Positions 18,819 through 28,569 of a stretch of 64,000 nt of DNA are shown here, piece by piece; positions within the stretch are counted from its first letter, which is position 1; every line of letters begins with the position of its first letter. Source of the DNA: CAVTND01 sp963735955. GTDB lineage: Bacteria > Pseudomonadota > Gammaproteobacteria > Burkholderiales > Burkholderiaceae_F. The notes below the pieces were generated by a model. It was not told where the DNA came from. It did no database searches and saw only the letters and a list, made by a program, of their open reading frames with translations. Location of the stretch: positions 62,001 to 126,000 of the forward strand of contig CAVTND010000004.1 in assembly GCA_963735955.1 (NCBI GenBank). The letters run 5' to 3'. A program made the translations under genes and the position numbers.

Positions 18819-19901
18819 TCATGACGTCTTGCGCTCGGGCGGCGAAGCAGGCGGCGCAAGCTCGGCCGCCCGCTGTTCGGCGAGCGCCGTGGCCAGCTCG
18901 GTGACCGCCGTTGCATAGAAGTAGCTGCGGTTGTATTGCAGCAGGGCGCTGAAGCTCACGGTGCCGACACGATACTGGCGTGCTGGCTCGCCATCAGCGT
19001 CGATCACCGGCAGGTCGATGACGAGAACCGGCGCGTCGAGCGGCAGCGAGATCTCGGATTCCACGCCGGCAGCGAGCGCACCGGACCACGTGGTCTGCGC
19101 CACGATGCCCCGACCGAGCGCATCGACAATCTCTTCACTCGCACTCGCGTCGGCCAGCACCGGCCAGTCGCGCTGCCAACCGTGTGCTGCAAGAAAGCTG
19201 GCGACCGAGCCGATCGCATCGGCGGCACTGGCCGTCAGTTCGATGCGGCCATTGCCGTCGAAGTCGACTGCCCAGCGCCGGATCGAACCCGGCATGAACT
19301 GCGGCAGTCCGATCGCACCGGCGAATGAGCCCTTGAAGTCGAGCGGGCTCACGCCTTGTTCACGCGCCAGCAGCAGGAACTGTGTCAGCTCGGTGCGGTA
19401 GAAGTCGGCGCGGCGCGGGTAGTCGAAGCTCAGCGTCATCAGCACGTCAAGCGTGCGGAAGTTGCCGGTGATACGGCCGTAGTAGGTTTCCACGCCGATG
19501 ATCGCGACGACGAATTCCGGAGGCACGCCGTACTTGTCGTGTGCGTGCGCCAGGGCGGACGCGTTGGCACGCCAGAACGCGAGTCCCGCCTGTATCCGGG
19601 ATGGGTCGAGATAGCGGTTGCGGTACTCGAACCAGTTGCGCTGGCCGAACGGGATCGGCGGCTGCATCAGGCGTTCGACAGTGGCCGAGTAGCGCGCGGC
19701 CGCGAACCAGCGTTCGAGCTGCGCGCGGTCGAAGCCATGCTGCGTCACCAACTCGTCAATCAGCGATTGAACCTCGGGGCGCGACGGGTAGGGCGCGCTT
19801 GCAGGAGCAAGCGTCTGCGCATTGGCCGCATGCAATCCCGCGACCAGACAAGCGGCAAACAGCGCGCCGCGGACGGCGCGCATCGCAGCGGCGCAATTCA
19901 C
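18819..19901 (-). CDS. mltB: Lytic murein transglycosylase B
   Basis: 360 aa. MltB cleaves the MurNAc-GlcNAc bond of peptidoglycan with formation of 1,6-anhydro-MurNAc. A signal peptide (ALFAACLVAGLHAANAQ) is followed by the catalytic region VAIIGVETYYGRITGNF, whose Glu is the acid/base, and by FAGAIGLPQFMPGSIRRWAVDFDGNGRIEL. No lipobox is seen, so it is probably a soluble periplasmic form. The GTG at 19901 overlaps the TGA of the transglutaminase gene upstream, which argues for coupled translation in one operon with MoxR-DUF58-TgpA. Confidence 0.9.
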   Translation of the reverse strand: MNCAAAMRAVRGALFAACLVAGLHAANAQTLAPASAPYPSRPEVQSLIDELVTQHGFDRAQLERWFAAARYSATVERLMQPPIPFGQRNWFEYRNRYLDPSRIQAGLAFWRANASALAHAHDKYGVPPEFVVAIIGVETYYGRITGNFRTLDVLMTLSFDYPRRADFYRTELTQFLLLAREQGVSPLDFKGSFAGAIGLPQFMPGSIRRWAVDFDGNGRIELTASAADAIGSVASFLAAHGWQRDWPVLADASASEEIVDALGRGIVAQTTWSGALAAGVESEISLPLDAPVLVIDLPVIDADGEPARQYRVGTVSFSALLQYNRSYFYATAVTELATALAEQRAAELAPPASPPERKTS

Positions 19902-22003
19902 AGCGGATTCGGCCGCGGCCGGAAGGCACGCACGCGCTTGCGGTAGGCGCGCACGTCGGCACGGCTTACCGATTCGGCACTGCGGGCGTAGCGCATTCGC
20001 TCGTAGCGGGCGAGCAGACGTTTGGCACGCTGAACATCAGAGGGCACGAGCGCGCGCTTGCTGCGCGTATACAACTCGCGCGGCCCGCAGGAGGCCGAGG
20101 CCGCGACTCCGGCCTGCTCGAGCTTGTCGCGCAGCTGCTGGAACGCTTCTCCGAGCGGATCGCGTTGCGTGCGGGCACGCATCGACAGCACGGCCAGGCC
20201 GATCAGCAGCACCGACACGGAGACGGCGAGCAGCATGGCAACACTTTCCCAACTTGGGGCCAGGCCGAGCCTCTCGACCAGAGCACGCTGGCGCTCCCCT
20301 GAATACGACAGGACCCACTGGTTCCAGGAGTTCTGGACCGCTTCCCAGTTGAATCGTATCGATCGCAGCCAGGGCACGTCGCTGCCCATTGAGGGCAATG
20401 CGATGCCGGCGCGCCGCGCGATCTCGGCGGCGCCGCCATCGATACGCACCGGTGCCACCACTGCAGTCGGATCGACCCGCATCCAGCCGCGCCCTGTGAG
20501 CCAGACCTCGGTCCAGGCGTGCGCGTCAGACTGGCGCACCGTCATGAATCCGTCGACCGGATTGAGTTCGCCACCCTGATAACCGGTGACCACGCGCGCC
20601 GGAACACCAAGCGCGCGCATCAGGAAAACAAACGCCGAAGCATAGTGTTCGCAGTAGCCGAGGCGGGTCTCGAACAGGAATTCGTCAATTGAATGGCGCC
20701 CGAGCAGAGGCGGCTCCAGGGTGTAGTTGAAACCGGAGCGCTGCAGATGCGCGAGTACGGCGCGCACCAGTTCGGCGTCGTGCCCGCTTCGTCCGGCTGC
20801 TGTGGACGGCGCAACACGGCTGTGCAGTTCATCGGCGAACTGCAAGGTGCGCGGGTTGAAACCCTTTGGCAGCAGCAGCCAGTCGTCGAGTTCGTTCGAC
20901 GAAGTGCGCACGCCGAGGCGGTAATCGGTTGCCGAACGCATCGAGTAACGCAGACGCTCGCTGACAATGCCATTGACGAGCAGCTGCATCTCGGGCGTGA
21001 GGCGTGCCTGAAGCAGGCTGATTATGGGAAGCTCGGCCGGCGCATCGAGAGCGAACAGCCAGTCGCGACGGTGCGGTTCGAGCGTCACGGAGTAGCTCAC
21101 GCCTGACTTTGGATTGACGTCGATGGCCGGCGGCGCAACGTTGAGCTGGCGCTGCACCAGCGGCGACCATGTACGGCCATTGAAAGTGCCGAACACGGGC
21201 CCGCGCCAGTACAGCTTTTCGTTCGAAGGAACCGCTCCGTCGAAGCGCACGCGAAAGGCGATTTCGTTGGACTCGAGCAGGCGGCTGATGGTCCCGGGCG
21301 ACATTGAATTGGACAGGCCGGTGCTGCCCTGGTTGCTGTCGCCGGGCATGCCCCACAGCGGCCCGGAGATGCGAGGAAACAGGATGAAAAGTGCAAGCGC
21401 GAGAGGAATGGCCTTGAGCAGCACGATGCCGACGAACCGCAATTTGCGCCCGGCCGGCAGGTCGGTTTGATCCAGATTGACGCTGACCAGAACAAAGAAA
21501 AGCGCCACGACGGACATCATCGTCAAGACGGCAACGCCGAGCTGCTGGCCGTACAGGAACTGTGTCAGCAAGATGAAGAACGAAAGATAGATAACAACGA
21601 AGATGTCGCGGCGCGCGCGCATTTCGAGCAGCTTCAGCGCCATCAGGAGCAGCAGCAAAGTGACGCCCGCATCCTGGCCGACCAGCGTGCGGAATTGCAG
21701 GTAGACCGCTGCCACGGCTGCGACCAGCAGCGGCATCATCAACAGGCGGCCGGGCAGGGGTCGCTGTGTCAGCGTCAACCAGACCCGCCATACCAGCAGC
21801 GCGAGCAGAACGGCGGTCACCCACCATGCAAGGTGCTCGAAATGCGGGGCCACGACGAGGGCTACCGCAAGCAGCAGCACCAATGTGTCGCGCCGCTCGC
21901 GCGCCGCGCTCGAAGTCTGCGGGCCGAACAGGCGTGCTACTGGCGCGAAGATCAGCGACAGGCGTGACGCAAGGCCGGCGCGGACGGAAAAGGGCAGATT
22001 CAT
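19898..22003 (-). CDS. TgpA-family membrane transglutaminase-like protein (DUF3488)
   Basis: 701 aa. The N-terminal 190 residues hold about six membrane helices. A periplasmic region with a transglutaminase-like cysteine protease fold follows, carrying the Cys-His-Asp triad in GYCEHYASAF, SDAHAWTEVW and MRVDPTA. A last membrane helix (VAMLLAVSVSVLLIGLAVLSM) and a basic cytoplasmic tail complete the protein. TgpA of Pseudomonas is essential and belongs to the same conserved MoxR-DUF58-TgpA set; the substrate is not established. DUF58 lies 100 bases upstream and MltB overlaps its stop. Confidence 0.9.
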   Translation of the reverse strand: MNLPFSVRAGLASRLSLIFAPVARLFGPQTSSAARERRDTLVLLLAVALVVAPHFEHLAWWVTAVLLALLVWRVWLTLTQRPLPGRLLMMPLLVAAVAAVYLQFRTLVGQDAGVTLLLLLMALKLLEMRARRDIFVVIYLSFFILLTQFLYGQQLGVAVLTMMSVVALFFVLVSVNLDQTDLPAGRKLRFVGIVLLKAIPLALALFILFPRISGPLWGMPGDSNQGSTGLSNSMSPGTISRLLESNEIAFRVRFDGAVPSNEKLYWRGPVFGTFNGRTWSPLVQRQLNVAPPAIDVNPKSGVSYSVTLEPHRRDWLFALDAPAELPIISLLQARLTPEMQLLVNGIVSERLRYSMRSATDYRLGVRTSSNELDDWLLLPKGFNPRTLQFADELHSRVAPSTAAGRSGHDAELVRAVLAHLQRSGFNYTLEPPLLGRHSIDEFLFETRLGYCEHYASAFVFLMRALGVPARVVTGYQGGELNPVDGFMTVRQSDAHAWTEVWLTGRGWMRVDPTAVVAPVRIDGGAAEIARRAGIALPSMGSDVPWLRSIRFNWEAVQNSWNQWVLSYSGERQRALVERLGLAPSWESVAMLLAVSVSVLLIGLAVLSMRARTQRDPLGEAFQQLRDKLEQAGVAASASCGPRELYTRSKRALVPSDVQRAKRLLARYERMRYARSAESVSRADVRAYRKRVRAFRPRPNPL

Positions 22004-22025
22004 CGTCCCCGATCCGGGATCTCAG

Positions 22026-22098
22026 TGCCCGCCCGGCCGCCCGAAGGGCGCTGAGCGCCCTCTCGGGGGGCAGCGAACAAAGTGAGCGTGGGGGCCGT
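22026..22098. repeat. GC-rich palindromic intergenic repeat (Burkholderiales-like)
   Basis: Within the 100-base gap between DUF58 and TgpA genes lies a perfect GGGCGCTGAGCGCCC hairpin, followed by CTCGGGGGGCAGCGAACAAAGTGAGCG. Very similar short repeats are scattered in many Burkholderiales genomes (recalled, not searched). It lacks a T-run, so it is not a classical terminator, though it may attenuate or stabilise the transcript. Confidence 0.5.
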
Positions 22099-22103
22099 CC
22101 ATC

Positions 22104-23114
22104 CTAAAGGCGGCACAACGCCAGTGCGGTCAGGCAATGATCGCGATGCTGGGGATCGGTGCCGGCAAAAATCATCGCATCCGGAAGCCGAAGCCCGTAA
22201 CGCAGGTGGGCGGCGTCGGCATCGAGCACCCAGCGCGCGAGCCGTGACAATCTGAGTTCCGGGTCGAGCACCGCCGGGAGGCTGTCATAGTCGAGCACGA
22301 TTTCACCGCCCCCGCGCGCTTCGAATTGCTTGACCGACAGTTCATCCGATCGAGCGGCCAGCCGCCAGGCGATCATCTTGCGCGGGTCGCCAGGCTGATA
22401 GGGTCGCACGCCGGCAAAGTCGTCGCCGGTCGCTGCCAAGCCCTCGCCTTCGCTATCGCCGCCGCCAGTGGCTGGCAGCGGCGGCGCGTCGAGCTCGGGC
22501 GCCGGGTAGACGATGGCGGTAAGCGCGGGGGTCAGGTACGCCCACGCGCGCCACAGTCCGAATGGAAAGTGGGTCTCGATCACGATCCGCGGTGCCGGCA
22601 GGTAGCCGCGATGGACCGCCTCGAGTGGAACTCGGACCGTGCAGTCGCCGCGCGCCGGCAGCTCGATCGAAACTTCAAGCGGCGGCGCCTTGGGTGCGCC
22701 GAAGCGGAACAGCCGCCGCCCGGTGCTGTCGGGCATGAAGAAGAAGCGCAGCGCGAAGCGGTCGACCGTGGTCGGATTCGTCAACGAAAGTTCGAACAAG
22801 GCATGGTCGCCTGTGAACACCGGCTCGACGCGTACGCCACGGACTACCACCTGTGCCAGATTGGCGTGGGTCGAGTGCATGCCGACCAGGGCCATGCTGG
22901 CAACCAGAAAGGTCAGCAGGAAGCCGAGCTGCAGCGTGTAGTTGATCGAGCCGATCAGCAGCACCAGCATCGCCGCCCCGAATACGAGGCCGGGCATGGT
23001 CGGCAGGATGTAGACGCGGCGGCGATCGAGCAGGACATCGCCAGCTTCGGGTCCACGCCGGCCCGCGATCCAGTTGCCGATCCGGACGCTGATCGGATGC
23101 GTGATCACGTTCAT
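22104..23114 (-). CDS. DUF58 domain-containing membrane protein
   Basis: 336 aa. Two membrane helices near the N-terminus (LVFGAAMLVLLIGSINYT, LGFLLTFLVASMALVGM), then a beta-rich region and the DUF58/VWA-like core, marked by GDDFAGVRPYQPGDPRKMIAWRLAARSDE... with the conserved RxYxxGDP. It works with MoxR ATPases as a possible chaperone or folding pair; the client is unknown. Thirty-two bases downstream of the MoxR gene and upstream of TgpA, so one operon. Confidence 0.9.
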   Translation of the reverse strand: MNVITHPISVRIGNWIAGRRGPEAGDVLLDRRRVYILPTMPGLVFGAAMLVLLIGSINYTLQLGFLLTFLVASMALVGMHSTHANLAQVVVRGVRVEPVFTGDHALFELSLTNPTTVDRFALRFFFMPDSTGRRLFRFGAPKAPPLEVSIELPARGDCTVRVPLEAVHRGYLPAPRIVIETHFPFGLWRAWAYLTPALTAIVYPAPELDAPPLPATGGGDSEGEGLAATGDDFAGVRPYQPGDPRKMIAWRLAARSDELSVKQFEARGGGEIVLDYDSLPAVLDPELRLSRLARWVLDADAAHLRYGLRLPDAMIFAGTDPQHRDHCLTALALCRL

Positions 23115-23146
23115 GGCCGTGAGCTTACTCAGTGCGAAGTCTCAGC

Positions 23147-24070
23147 TCAGGGCACCGGCACCGCGCCGATCAGATTGGACACGAGTTCCTTGCCGTGCAG
23201 GGCGCGAGCGTTGTCGCGTGACATGGCGTGTAGCCGGTGGCCCGCCACGGCCGGCAAGACGTTCTGTACATCCTCCGGGATCACATGTTCGCGCCCGTCG
23301 AGCCAGGCCCAGGCACGCGCGGCCGCCAGCAGTGCCAGTCCGCCGCGCGGCGACAGGCCCTCGGCGTACTTGCCCGAAGAACGCGAATGCGCCATCAGGG
23401 CCTGGACATAATCGAGCAAGGCAGGCGATACGAACACGCGCTTGACCTCGGACTGAGCAGCGAGCAGGTCGCCCGGGCGGGCGACCGCACCGAGCGTCTT
23501 CATCATGTCGCGCCGGGCTTCACCCGCGAGCAGGGTACGCTCGGCAGCGCGGTCCGGATAGCCGAGGCTGATGCACATCAGGAAGCGGTCAAGCTGCGAT
23601 TCCGGCAGCGGAAATGTCCCGACCTGCGACAGCGGATTCTGCGTGGCGATCACGAAGAACGGCTGGGGCAGCGGCCGCGACAGGCCATCGGTCGAAACCT
23701 GGCTCTCTTCCATCGCCTCGAGCAAGGCGCTCTGGGTCTTGGGGCTGGCGCGGTTGATCTCGTCAGCCAGCAGAACCTCGGTGAAGATGGGGCCCGGATG
23801 GAACACGAACTGACCGCTGGTGCGCTCGTAGACCGAGACGCCAATCACGTCCGAAGGAAGCAGATCGCTGGTGAACTGGATGCGCCGAAACGGCAGGCCG
23901 AGCGAGATGGCGATCGCATGCGCAAGCGTTGTCTTGCCGACGCCGGGTGCATCTTCGATCAGCAGATGGCCGCCAGCCAGCAGGCAGGTCAGGCTCTGGC
24001 GGATCTGCAGGGTCTTGCCGACAATGATGGTGCCGATCTGCGTGGCACAGGCGCGGAATTTCTCTAACAT
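23147..24070 (-). CDS. MoxR-family AAA+ ATPase
   Basis: 307 aa. Walker A is DAPGVGKTTLAHA, Walker B is VLLADEINRASPKTQ, sensor 1 is FFVIATQNP. The C-terminal lid domain is typical of the MoxR/RavA group. MoxR proteins act as chaperones that mature enzyme complexes, usually together with the DUF58 protein encoded next. It is the first gene of the MoxR-DUF58-TgpA-MltB operon. Divergent from the deacetylase gene across 71 bases (24071-24141), which should hold both promoters; I see no clear boxes there. Confidence 0.93.
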   Translation of the reverse strand: MLEKFRACATQIGTIIVGKTLQIRQSLTCLLAGGHLLIEDAPGVGKTTLAHAIAISLGLPFRRIQFTSDLLPSDVIGVSVYERTSGQFVFHPGPIFTEVLLADEINRASPKTQSALLEAMEESQVSTDGLSRPLPQPFFVIATQNPLSQVGTFPLPESQLDRFLMCISLGYPDRAAERTLLAGEARRDMMKTLGAVARPGDLLAAQSEVKRVFVSPALLDYVQALMAHSRSSGKYAEGLSPRGGLALLAAARAWAWLDGREHVIPEDVQNVLPAVAGHRLHAMSRDNARALHGKELVSNLIGAVPVP

Positions 24071-24141
24071 CGACTCAACCCTTGACTTGAGCTTTGAAAT
24101 TGACCCTGTGAGCCTGCTGGGCTCATGAAAAGAAGAGCCGG

Positions 24142-25077
24142 ATGATGCAACAGCGACCCACAGGATTGTTCAGTCACCGGGATTGCGCCGCCCATGAGAT
24201 GGGCTCGTGGCACCCGGAGTGCCCGGCGCGCCTGGCTGCGATCCACGACCACCTGATCGCGACCGGTGTCGCGCCCTTCCTTGACCATCACGAGGCGCCC
24301 GCAGCCACGGTTGAAGTGCTGGCCCGCGCGCATACAGCGGCCTATCTGGGGAAGCTTCAAGCCAGCGTACCACGCCAGGGCTACCAGTCCCTCGACCCCG
24401 ATACCTCGATGAATCCGCACAGTTGGCAAGCGGCGTTGCGGGCCGCTGGCGCTGTGGTCGATGCAACTGATCGTGTGATCCGAGGCGAATTGGCGAACGC
24501 GTTCTGCGCGGTGCGACCGCCCGGACATCATGCGCTCGGCGCCGGTGCAATGGGCTTTTGCCTGCTCAACAACGTGGCGATCGGCGTGCGCCATGCGATC
24601 GCAGCGCACGGCCTTGAACGGGTGGCGGTGATCGACTTTGACGTGCATCACGGCAATGGCACCGAGGAGATCCTGTCTGACGACGAGCATGTGCTGATGG
24701 CCAGTTTTTTCCAGCATCCGTTTTACCCGTACAGCGGGACCGGCCAGACGGCGAAAAACATGGTCAATGTGCCGCTTGCCGCCGGAACCGGCGGCGATTT
24801 GGTGCGCCAGGTGGTGGACGAGATCTGGATGCCGCGCCTGCGTGAGTTCGCTCCGCAGATGATCTTCGTCTCGGCCGGCTTCGATGCGCACCGCGAGGAC
24901 GATCTCGGCCAGATGGCCCTGGTCGAGGCTGACTACGCCTACATCACCCGGCGCCTGATGGCGCAGGCCGATGAGTCGGCCCAGGGCCGGATCGTCAGTT
25001 CGCTCGAAGGGGGATACAACCTGAGTGCGTTGGCGCGCAGCGTTGCCGCACACCTCCGGACCCTGGCGCGGCTCTAG
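24142..25077 (+). CDS. Histone deacetylase-like amidohydrolase (class II, AcuC/AphA superfamily)
   Basis: 311 aa. Zn-dependent deacylase of the arginase/deacetylase fold. The active-site residues are visible: the His pair in VRPPGHHALG, the metal ligands in VIDFDVHHGNGTEE, the Asp in FVSAGFDAHREDDLG and the C-terminal GGYN motif. Bacterial members deacetylate polyamines, acetoin-linked lysines or acyl-lysines of acyl-CoA synthetases. The gene next downstream is an acyl-CoA ligase, and such ligases are often controlled by lysine acylation, so regulation of that ligase is a reasonable guess. Confidence 0.92.
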   Translation: MMQQRPTGLFSHRDCAAHEMGSWHPECPARLAAIHDHLIATGVAPFLDHHEAPAATVEVLARAHTAAYLGKLQASVPRQGYQSLDPDTSMNPHSWQAALRAAGAVVDATDRVIRGELANAFCAVRPPGHHALGAGAMGFCLLNNVAIGVRHAIAAHGLERVAVIDFDVHHGNGTEEILSDDEHVLMASFFQHPFYPYSGTGQTAKNMVNVPLAAGTGGDLVRQVVDEIWMPRLREFAPQMIFVSAGFDAHREDDLGQMALVEADYAYITRRLMAQADESAQGRIVSSLEGGYNLSALARSVAAHLRTLARL

Positions 25078-25117
25078 CGCGACGGCCTGCACTGCTTTTT
25101 CTTGGGAGAAGAGAAGG

Positions 25118-26772
25118 ATGGCTGCGAACATCTATGAGGTCGGCCTCGAGCGCAACGCCGCGAACTTTGCGGCGCTGTCCCCTCTGCCGTTTCTCGAGCG
25201 CAGCGCTGCGGTCTTTCCGACGCTTGACGCGGTGGTACACGGGTCCGGGCAGACCGTTGTGCGGCGGACCTGGAGTGAGTTGTATGCGCGTTGCCGACGG
25301 CTCGCCGGCGCGCTGGTTGGCCGCGGAATCGGGCGCGGCGATACGGTGGCTGTCATGCTGCCGAATACCCCGGCCATGGTCGAAGCGCATTTCGGCATTC
25401 CGATGACGGGTGCCGTGCTCAATGCGCTCAACACTCGCCTGGATCCTGAATCGATCGCTTTCATGCTGAACCATGGCGAGGCGAAGGTCTTGTTCACCGA
25501 CCGCGAGTTCGCCGCGGCCGTCAGGGCAGCGCTAGGCCAGGTTGACCGCGAGCTGCTGGTCATCGACGTCGACGATCCGGTCTACACCGGCGAAGGCGAA
25601 CGCATCGGCGCGATCGAGTACGAGGCGCTGCTGCAGGAAGGCGCGCCCGACTTCGTCTGGTCTTCACCCGCGGATGAATGGGACGCGATTGCGCTGAATT
25701 ACACCTCGGGCACGACCGGCAATCCGAAAGGGGTCGTCTACACTCATCGCGGCGCGTATACGAACGCGGTTTCCAATGTGCTGGTCTGGGCGATGCCGCA
25801 TCACCCGGTGTACCTGTGGACGCTGCCGATGTTTCACTGCAACGGCTGGTGCTTCCCGTGGACCATCGCGGCGATGGCGGGCACTCATGTGTGCCTGCGG
25901 CGGGTTGAGGCGCAGGCCGTGTTCGATGCGATCCGTAAACACGGCGTCACTCACTATTGCGGGGCACCGATCGTGCACTCGATGCTGATCAGTGCGCCCG
26001 AGGAAATGAAGCGCGGCATCTCGCACCGGGTCCAGGCGATGGTCGCCGCCGCCTCGCCGCCGGCGTCGATGATCGAAGGAATGGATCGCATGGGTTTCGA
26101 CCTGACGCATGTCTATGGACTGACCGAGGTGTACGGGCCGGCGACCGTGTGTGCCAAGCAGGACGAGTGGAGCCGCTCGACGTCGGCGAGCGCGCGATTC
26201 TCAACGGCCGCCAGGGCGTGCGTTACACGCTGGAAGAGGGTGTCGCCGTGCTGGACCCGGACACGATGCAGCCGGTGCCGGCCGACGGGCAGACGATCGG
26301 CGAAGTGATGTTCCGCGGCAACATCGCGATGAAGGGTTACCTGAAGAATCCAACGGCGACCGACGAGGCGTTGCGCGGTGGCTGGTTTCATTCGGGCGAT
26401 CTGGCGGTGCTTTAGCCGGACGGCTACCTGCGCATCAAGGACCGCAGCAAGGACATCATCATCTCGGGCGGCGAGAACATCTCGTCGATCGAGGTCGAGG
26501 ACGTGCTGTACCGCCATCCCGCCATCGTTTCGGTCGCAGTGGTCGCCGCACCCGACGCGCGCTGGGGTGAAGTGCCCTGTGCCTTCGTCGAATTGCGCGA
26601 GGGCGCGACCTTGGGCGAGGAGGAGTTGCGCGCGCATTGTCGCCAGTATCTCGCGGGCTTCAAGGTGCCGAAGCGCTTCGTCTTCGGACCACTGCCCAAG
26701 ACCTCGACCGGCAAGATCCAGAAGTTCCTTTTGCGCCAGCAGGCGAAGTCGGCCCAGGCGATCGACGTCTAG
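25118..26772 (+). CDS. AMP-forming acyl-CoA ligase, with one frameshift and one in-frame stop
   Basis: About 550 aa when repaired. Class I adenylate-forming enzyme of the medium/long-chain fatty acyl-CoA (AlkK/MenE-like) group. Marks are the P-loop NYTSGTTGNPKGVVYTHRG, the A5 motif VYGLTEVYGPATVC, GYLKNPTAT, FHSGDLAVL and the C-terminal lysine region PKTSTGKIQKFLLR. It activates a free fatty acid with ATP for beta-oxidation. ATG 25118 has GAGAAGG upstream. The frame breaks near 26176 (one base missing after EWSR) and a TAG at 26413 replaces the residue between VL and PDGYLRIKDRSK, most simply CAG to TAG. If both are real the gene is dead. The hydratase follows after 17 bases. Confidence 0.85.
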
Positions 26773-26789
26773 TGCTTCGAGGAGAAACG

Positions 26790-27594
26790 ATGAACGCTCC
26801 GGAATCCAGGATAGGTCACGGAACCGCATGTGTTGCGCACGCAGGATGACCGCGGCCTGGTGACTCTGACTCTGAACCGGCCCCAGCAGTTCAATGCGCT
26901 GTCGGAAGAGATGATGGCGGCGCTGCAGGCTGAACTCGACGCCGTTGCTCAGGACGCCTCGGCGCGCGTGGTCGTGATCGCAGGCCAGGGCAAGGCCTTC
27001 TGTCCTGGCCACGATCTCAAGCAGATGAAGGCGCGGCCGGAAGTCGCTTACTACCAGCGCCTGTTCGCCCAGTGCACAAAGCTGATGATGACGATCCAGC
27101 GCTTGCCGCAACCGGTGATTGCGCGCGTGCACGGCATTGCAACCGCCGCCGGCTGTCAGCTGGTTGCGATGTGCGACCTGGCAGTGGCCGTGACCGATGC
27201 GAAGTTTGCGGTGTCCGGCATCAACGTCGGGCTGTTCTGTTCGACGCCTGGAGTGGCACTGTCACGCAACGTGAGTCGCAAGGAGGCATTCGAAATGCTG
27301 GTCACCGGCGATTTCATTGACGCCGCTGAAGCGTGCCGTCGCGGGCTGGTCAATCGGGTGGTGCCGGCAGCGGAGCTCGATGCAGAAGTCGAACGGCTGG
27401 TCGCGGCGATCATCACCAAGCCAGCCGTCGCGATCGCTATGGGCAAGGACCTCTTTTATCGCCAGATCGAATGCGGGATCGAGGCTGCCTATCAGATGGC
27501 CGGCCAGACCATGGCCTGCAACATGATCGACCCGGCCGCACAGGAAGGCGTACAGGCGTTCATGGAAAAGCGCGCGCCGCGCTGGAAGCCATAG
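26790..27594 (+). CDS. Enoyl-CoA hydratase/isomerase (ECHDC3-like)
   Basis: About 267 aa. Crotonase fold with both oxyanion-hole strands, GKAFCPGHDLKQM and HGIATAAGCQLVAMCDLAV. The segment VGLFCSTPGVALSRNVSRKEAFEML is typical of the ECHDC3-like branch, where the usual catalytic Glu is absent, so the reaction may differ from simple hydration. The best start is ATG 26790 with GGAGAAAC just upstream. The homology-bearing frame is entered near 26828, which implies one more single-base break; a GTG/ATG near 26830 is the alternative. Same operon as the acyl-CoA ligase. Confidence 0.85.
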
Positions 27595-27606
27595 CGGTGC
27601 CGCGAC

Positions 27607-28398
27607 TTACGGTCGGTCCTGCACTTCCTGCTGCTGGGTCGGTTGCTCGCGCGCGATGCGCCGGAAGAAATTGAGCAGGGGTGACTCATCGCTATCTGCC
27701 GTTACCGTCGCAGGAGCCGCAGTTTCAGCGGCAGCCGCGGCGGTAGGTGTGGTGGATGGTGCGGCGGATGGTGCGGCATTCGATTTCGCTGTGGCAGGTC
27801 TGACGGCCTTGGCCACTGGCGCGGCCGCTCGTGATTCGGCGGCCGGAATCGTTGCCGTTCGCTGGTCCATGGGAATCGGCAGGGCCAGCGTGTACATCGA
27901 CATCGCAACCCAGCCGCAGATCATCAATAGCGGCAGGGCCCGCGTTGAAAGCTGCGACAACACTGCGGTAAAGGGACCTTGACGGGCGAACGCCGGTGGC
28001 CGCGCTGCTACGCGTTCGAGCGCATCCTCGATGCGCTGGCGCTGCTGCTTGAGCGGGCCCACTCGGTCGCGCGCTCCGCGCAATCCGAAATAGGCGAGCA
28101 GCACCACGGCAATGCCGAATCCCGCTATGCCTGCCAGCAGCCAGCGCTTGCCGGGAATCGGCGTACTCCAGGCACCGACCAGGACCACCAGATAAGAGAG
28201 CAGCAACATCGATTGCGAGACCAGGATTGCATTCAGATGCTGGCCCATGGCGGACGCTGCACCGTGAATTGCGATGTTCACCCGATCCAGTTCGCGCTCG
28301 AGCGCGAGGCGATGATCAATTGCAGGTGCAGACGCACCCGCGGCAGCGGCTGCCTGAACGGCATCCGCACTGCCATCGAGGGGGGAAAGGGCATCCAT
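27607..28398 (-). CDS. Membrane protein of unknown function
   Basis: 263 aa from the ATG at 28398 (GGAG nine bases upstream). Not recognised. It has an amphipathic N-terminus, two adjacent membrane helices (ILVSQSMLLLSYLVVLVGAW and LLAGIAGFGIAVVLLAYFGL), a basic helical linker (KQQRQRIEDALERVAAR), a third helix (LPLLMICGWVAMSMYTLALP) and a long Ala/Pro/Thr-rich tail ending in a short helix (LLNFFRRIAREQ). The tail looks like a periplasmic or cytoplasmic spacer. It is convergent with the hydratase gene and has no clear partner. Confidence 0.55.
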   Translation of the reverse strand: MDALSPLDGSADAVQAAAAAGASAPAIDHRLALERELDRVNIAIHGAASAMGQHLNAILVSQSMLLLSYLVVLVGAWSTPIPGKRWLLAGIAGFGIAVVLLAYFGLRGARDRVGPLKQQRQRIEDALERVAARPPAFARQGPFTAVLSQLSTRALPLLMICGWVAMSMYTLALPIPMDQRTATIPAAESRAAAPVAKAVRPATAKSNAAPSAAPSTTPTAAAAAETAAPATVTADSDESPLLNFFRRIAREQPTQQQEVQDRP

Positions 28399-28569
28399 CG
28401 AGCACTCCGGAAGGGGGTCCCATACGGAGTTTCGGCATCGCGACCCTCGGCAGGGATCACCCATCCGAGCGAGCGGATGTCACGGTCTTAGGCGATCGCG
28501 CGCTCGGAGGTTCGGGGGTAACTGCGGCGTCAGTCGCCGCCCGCTCGGTGACGCGTCCCCCTGCTTAAG

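Noticed and set aside
22040..22060. Rho-independent terminator between DUF58 and TgpA genes
   Set aside because: The hairpin has no T-run on either strand and lies inside an apparent operon; it fits a dispersed repeat better.
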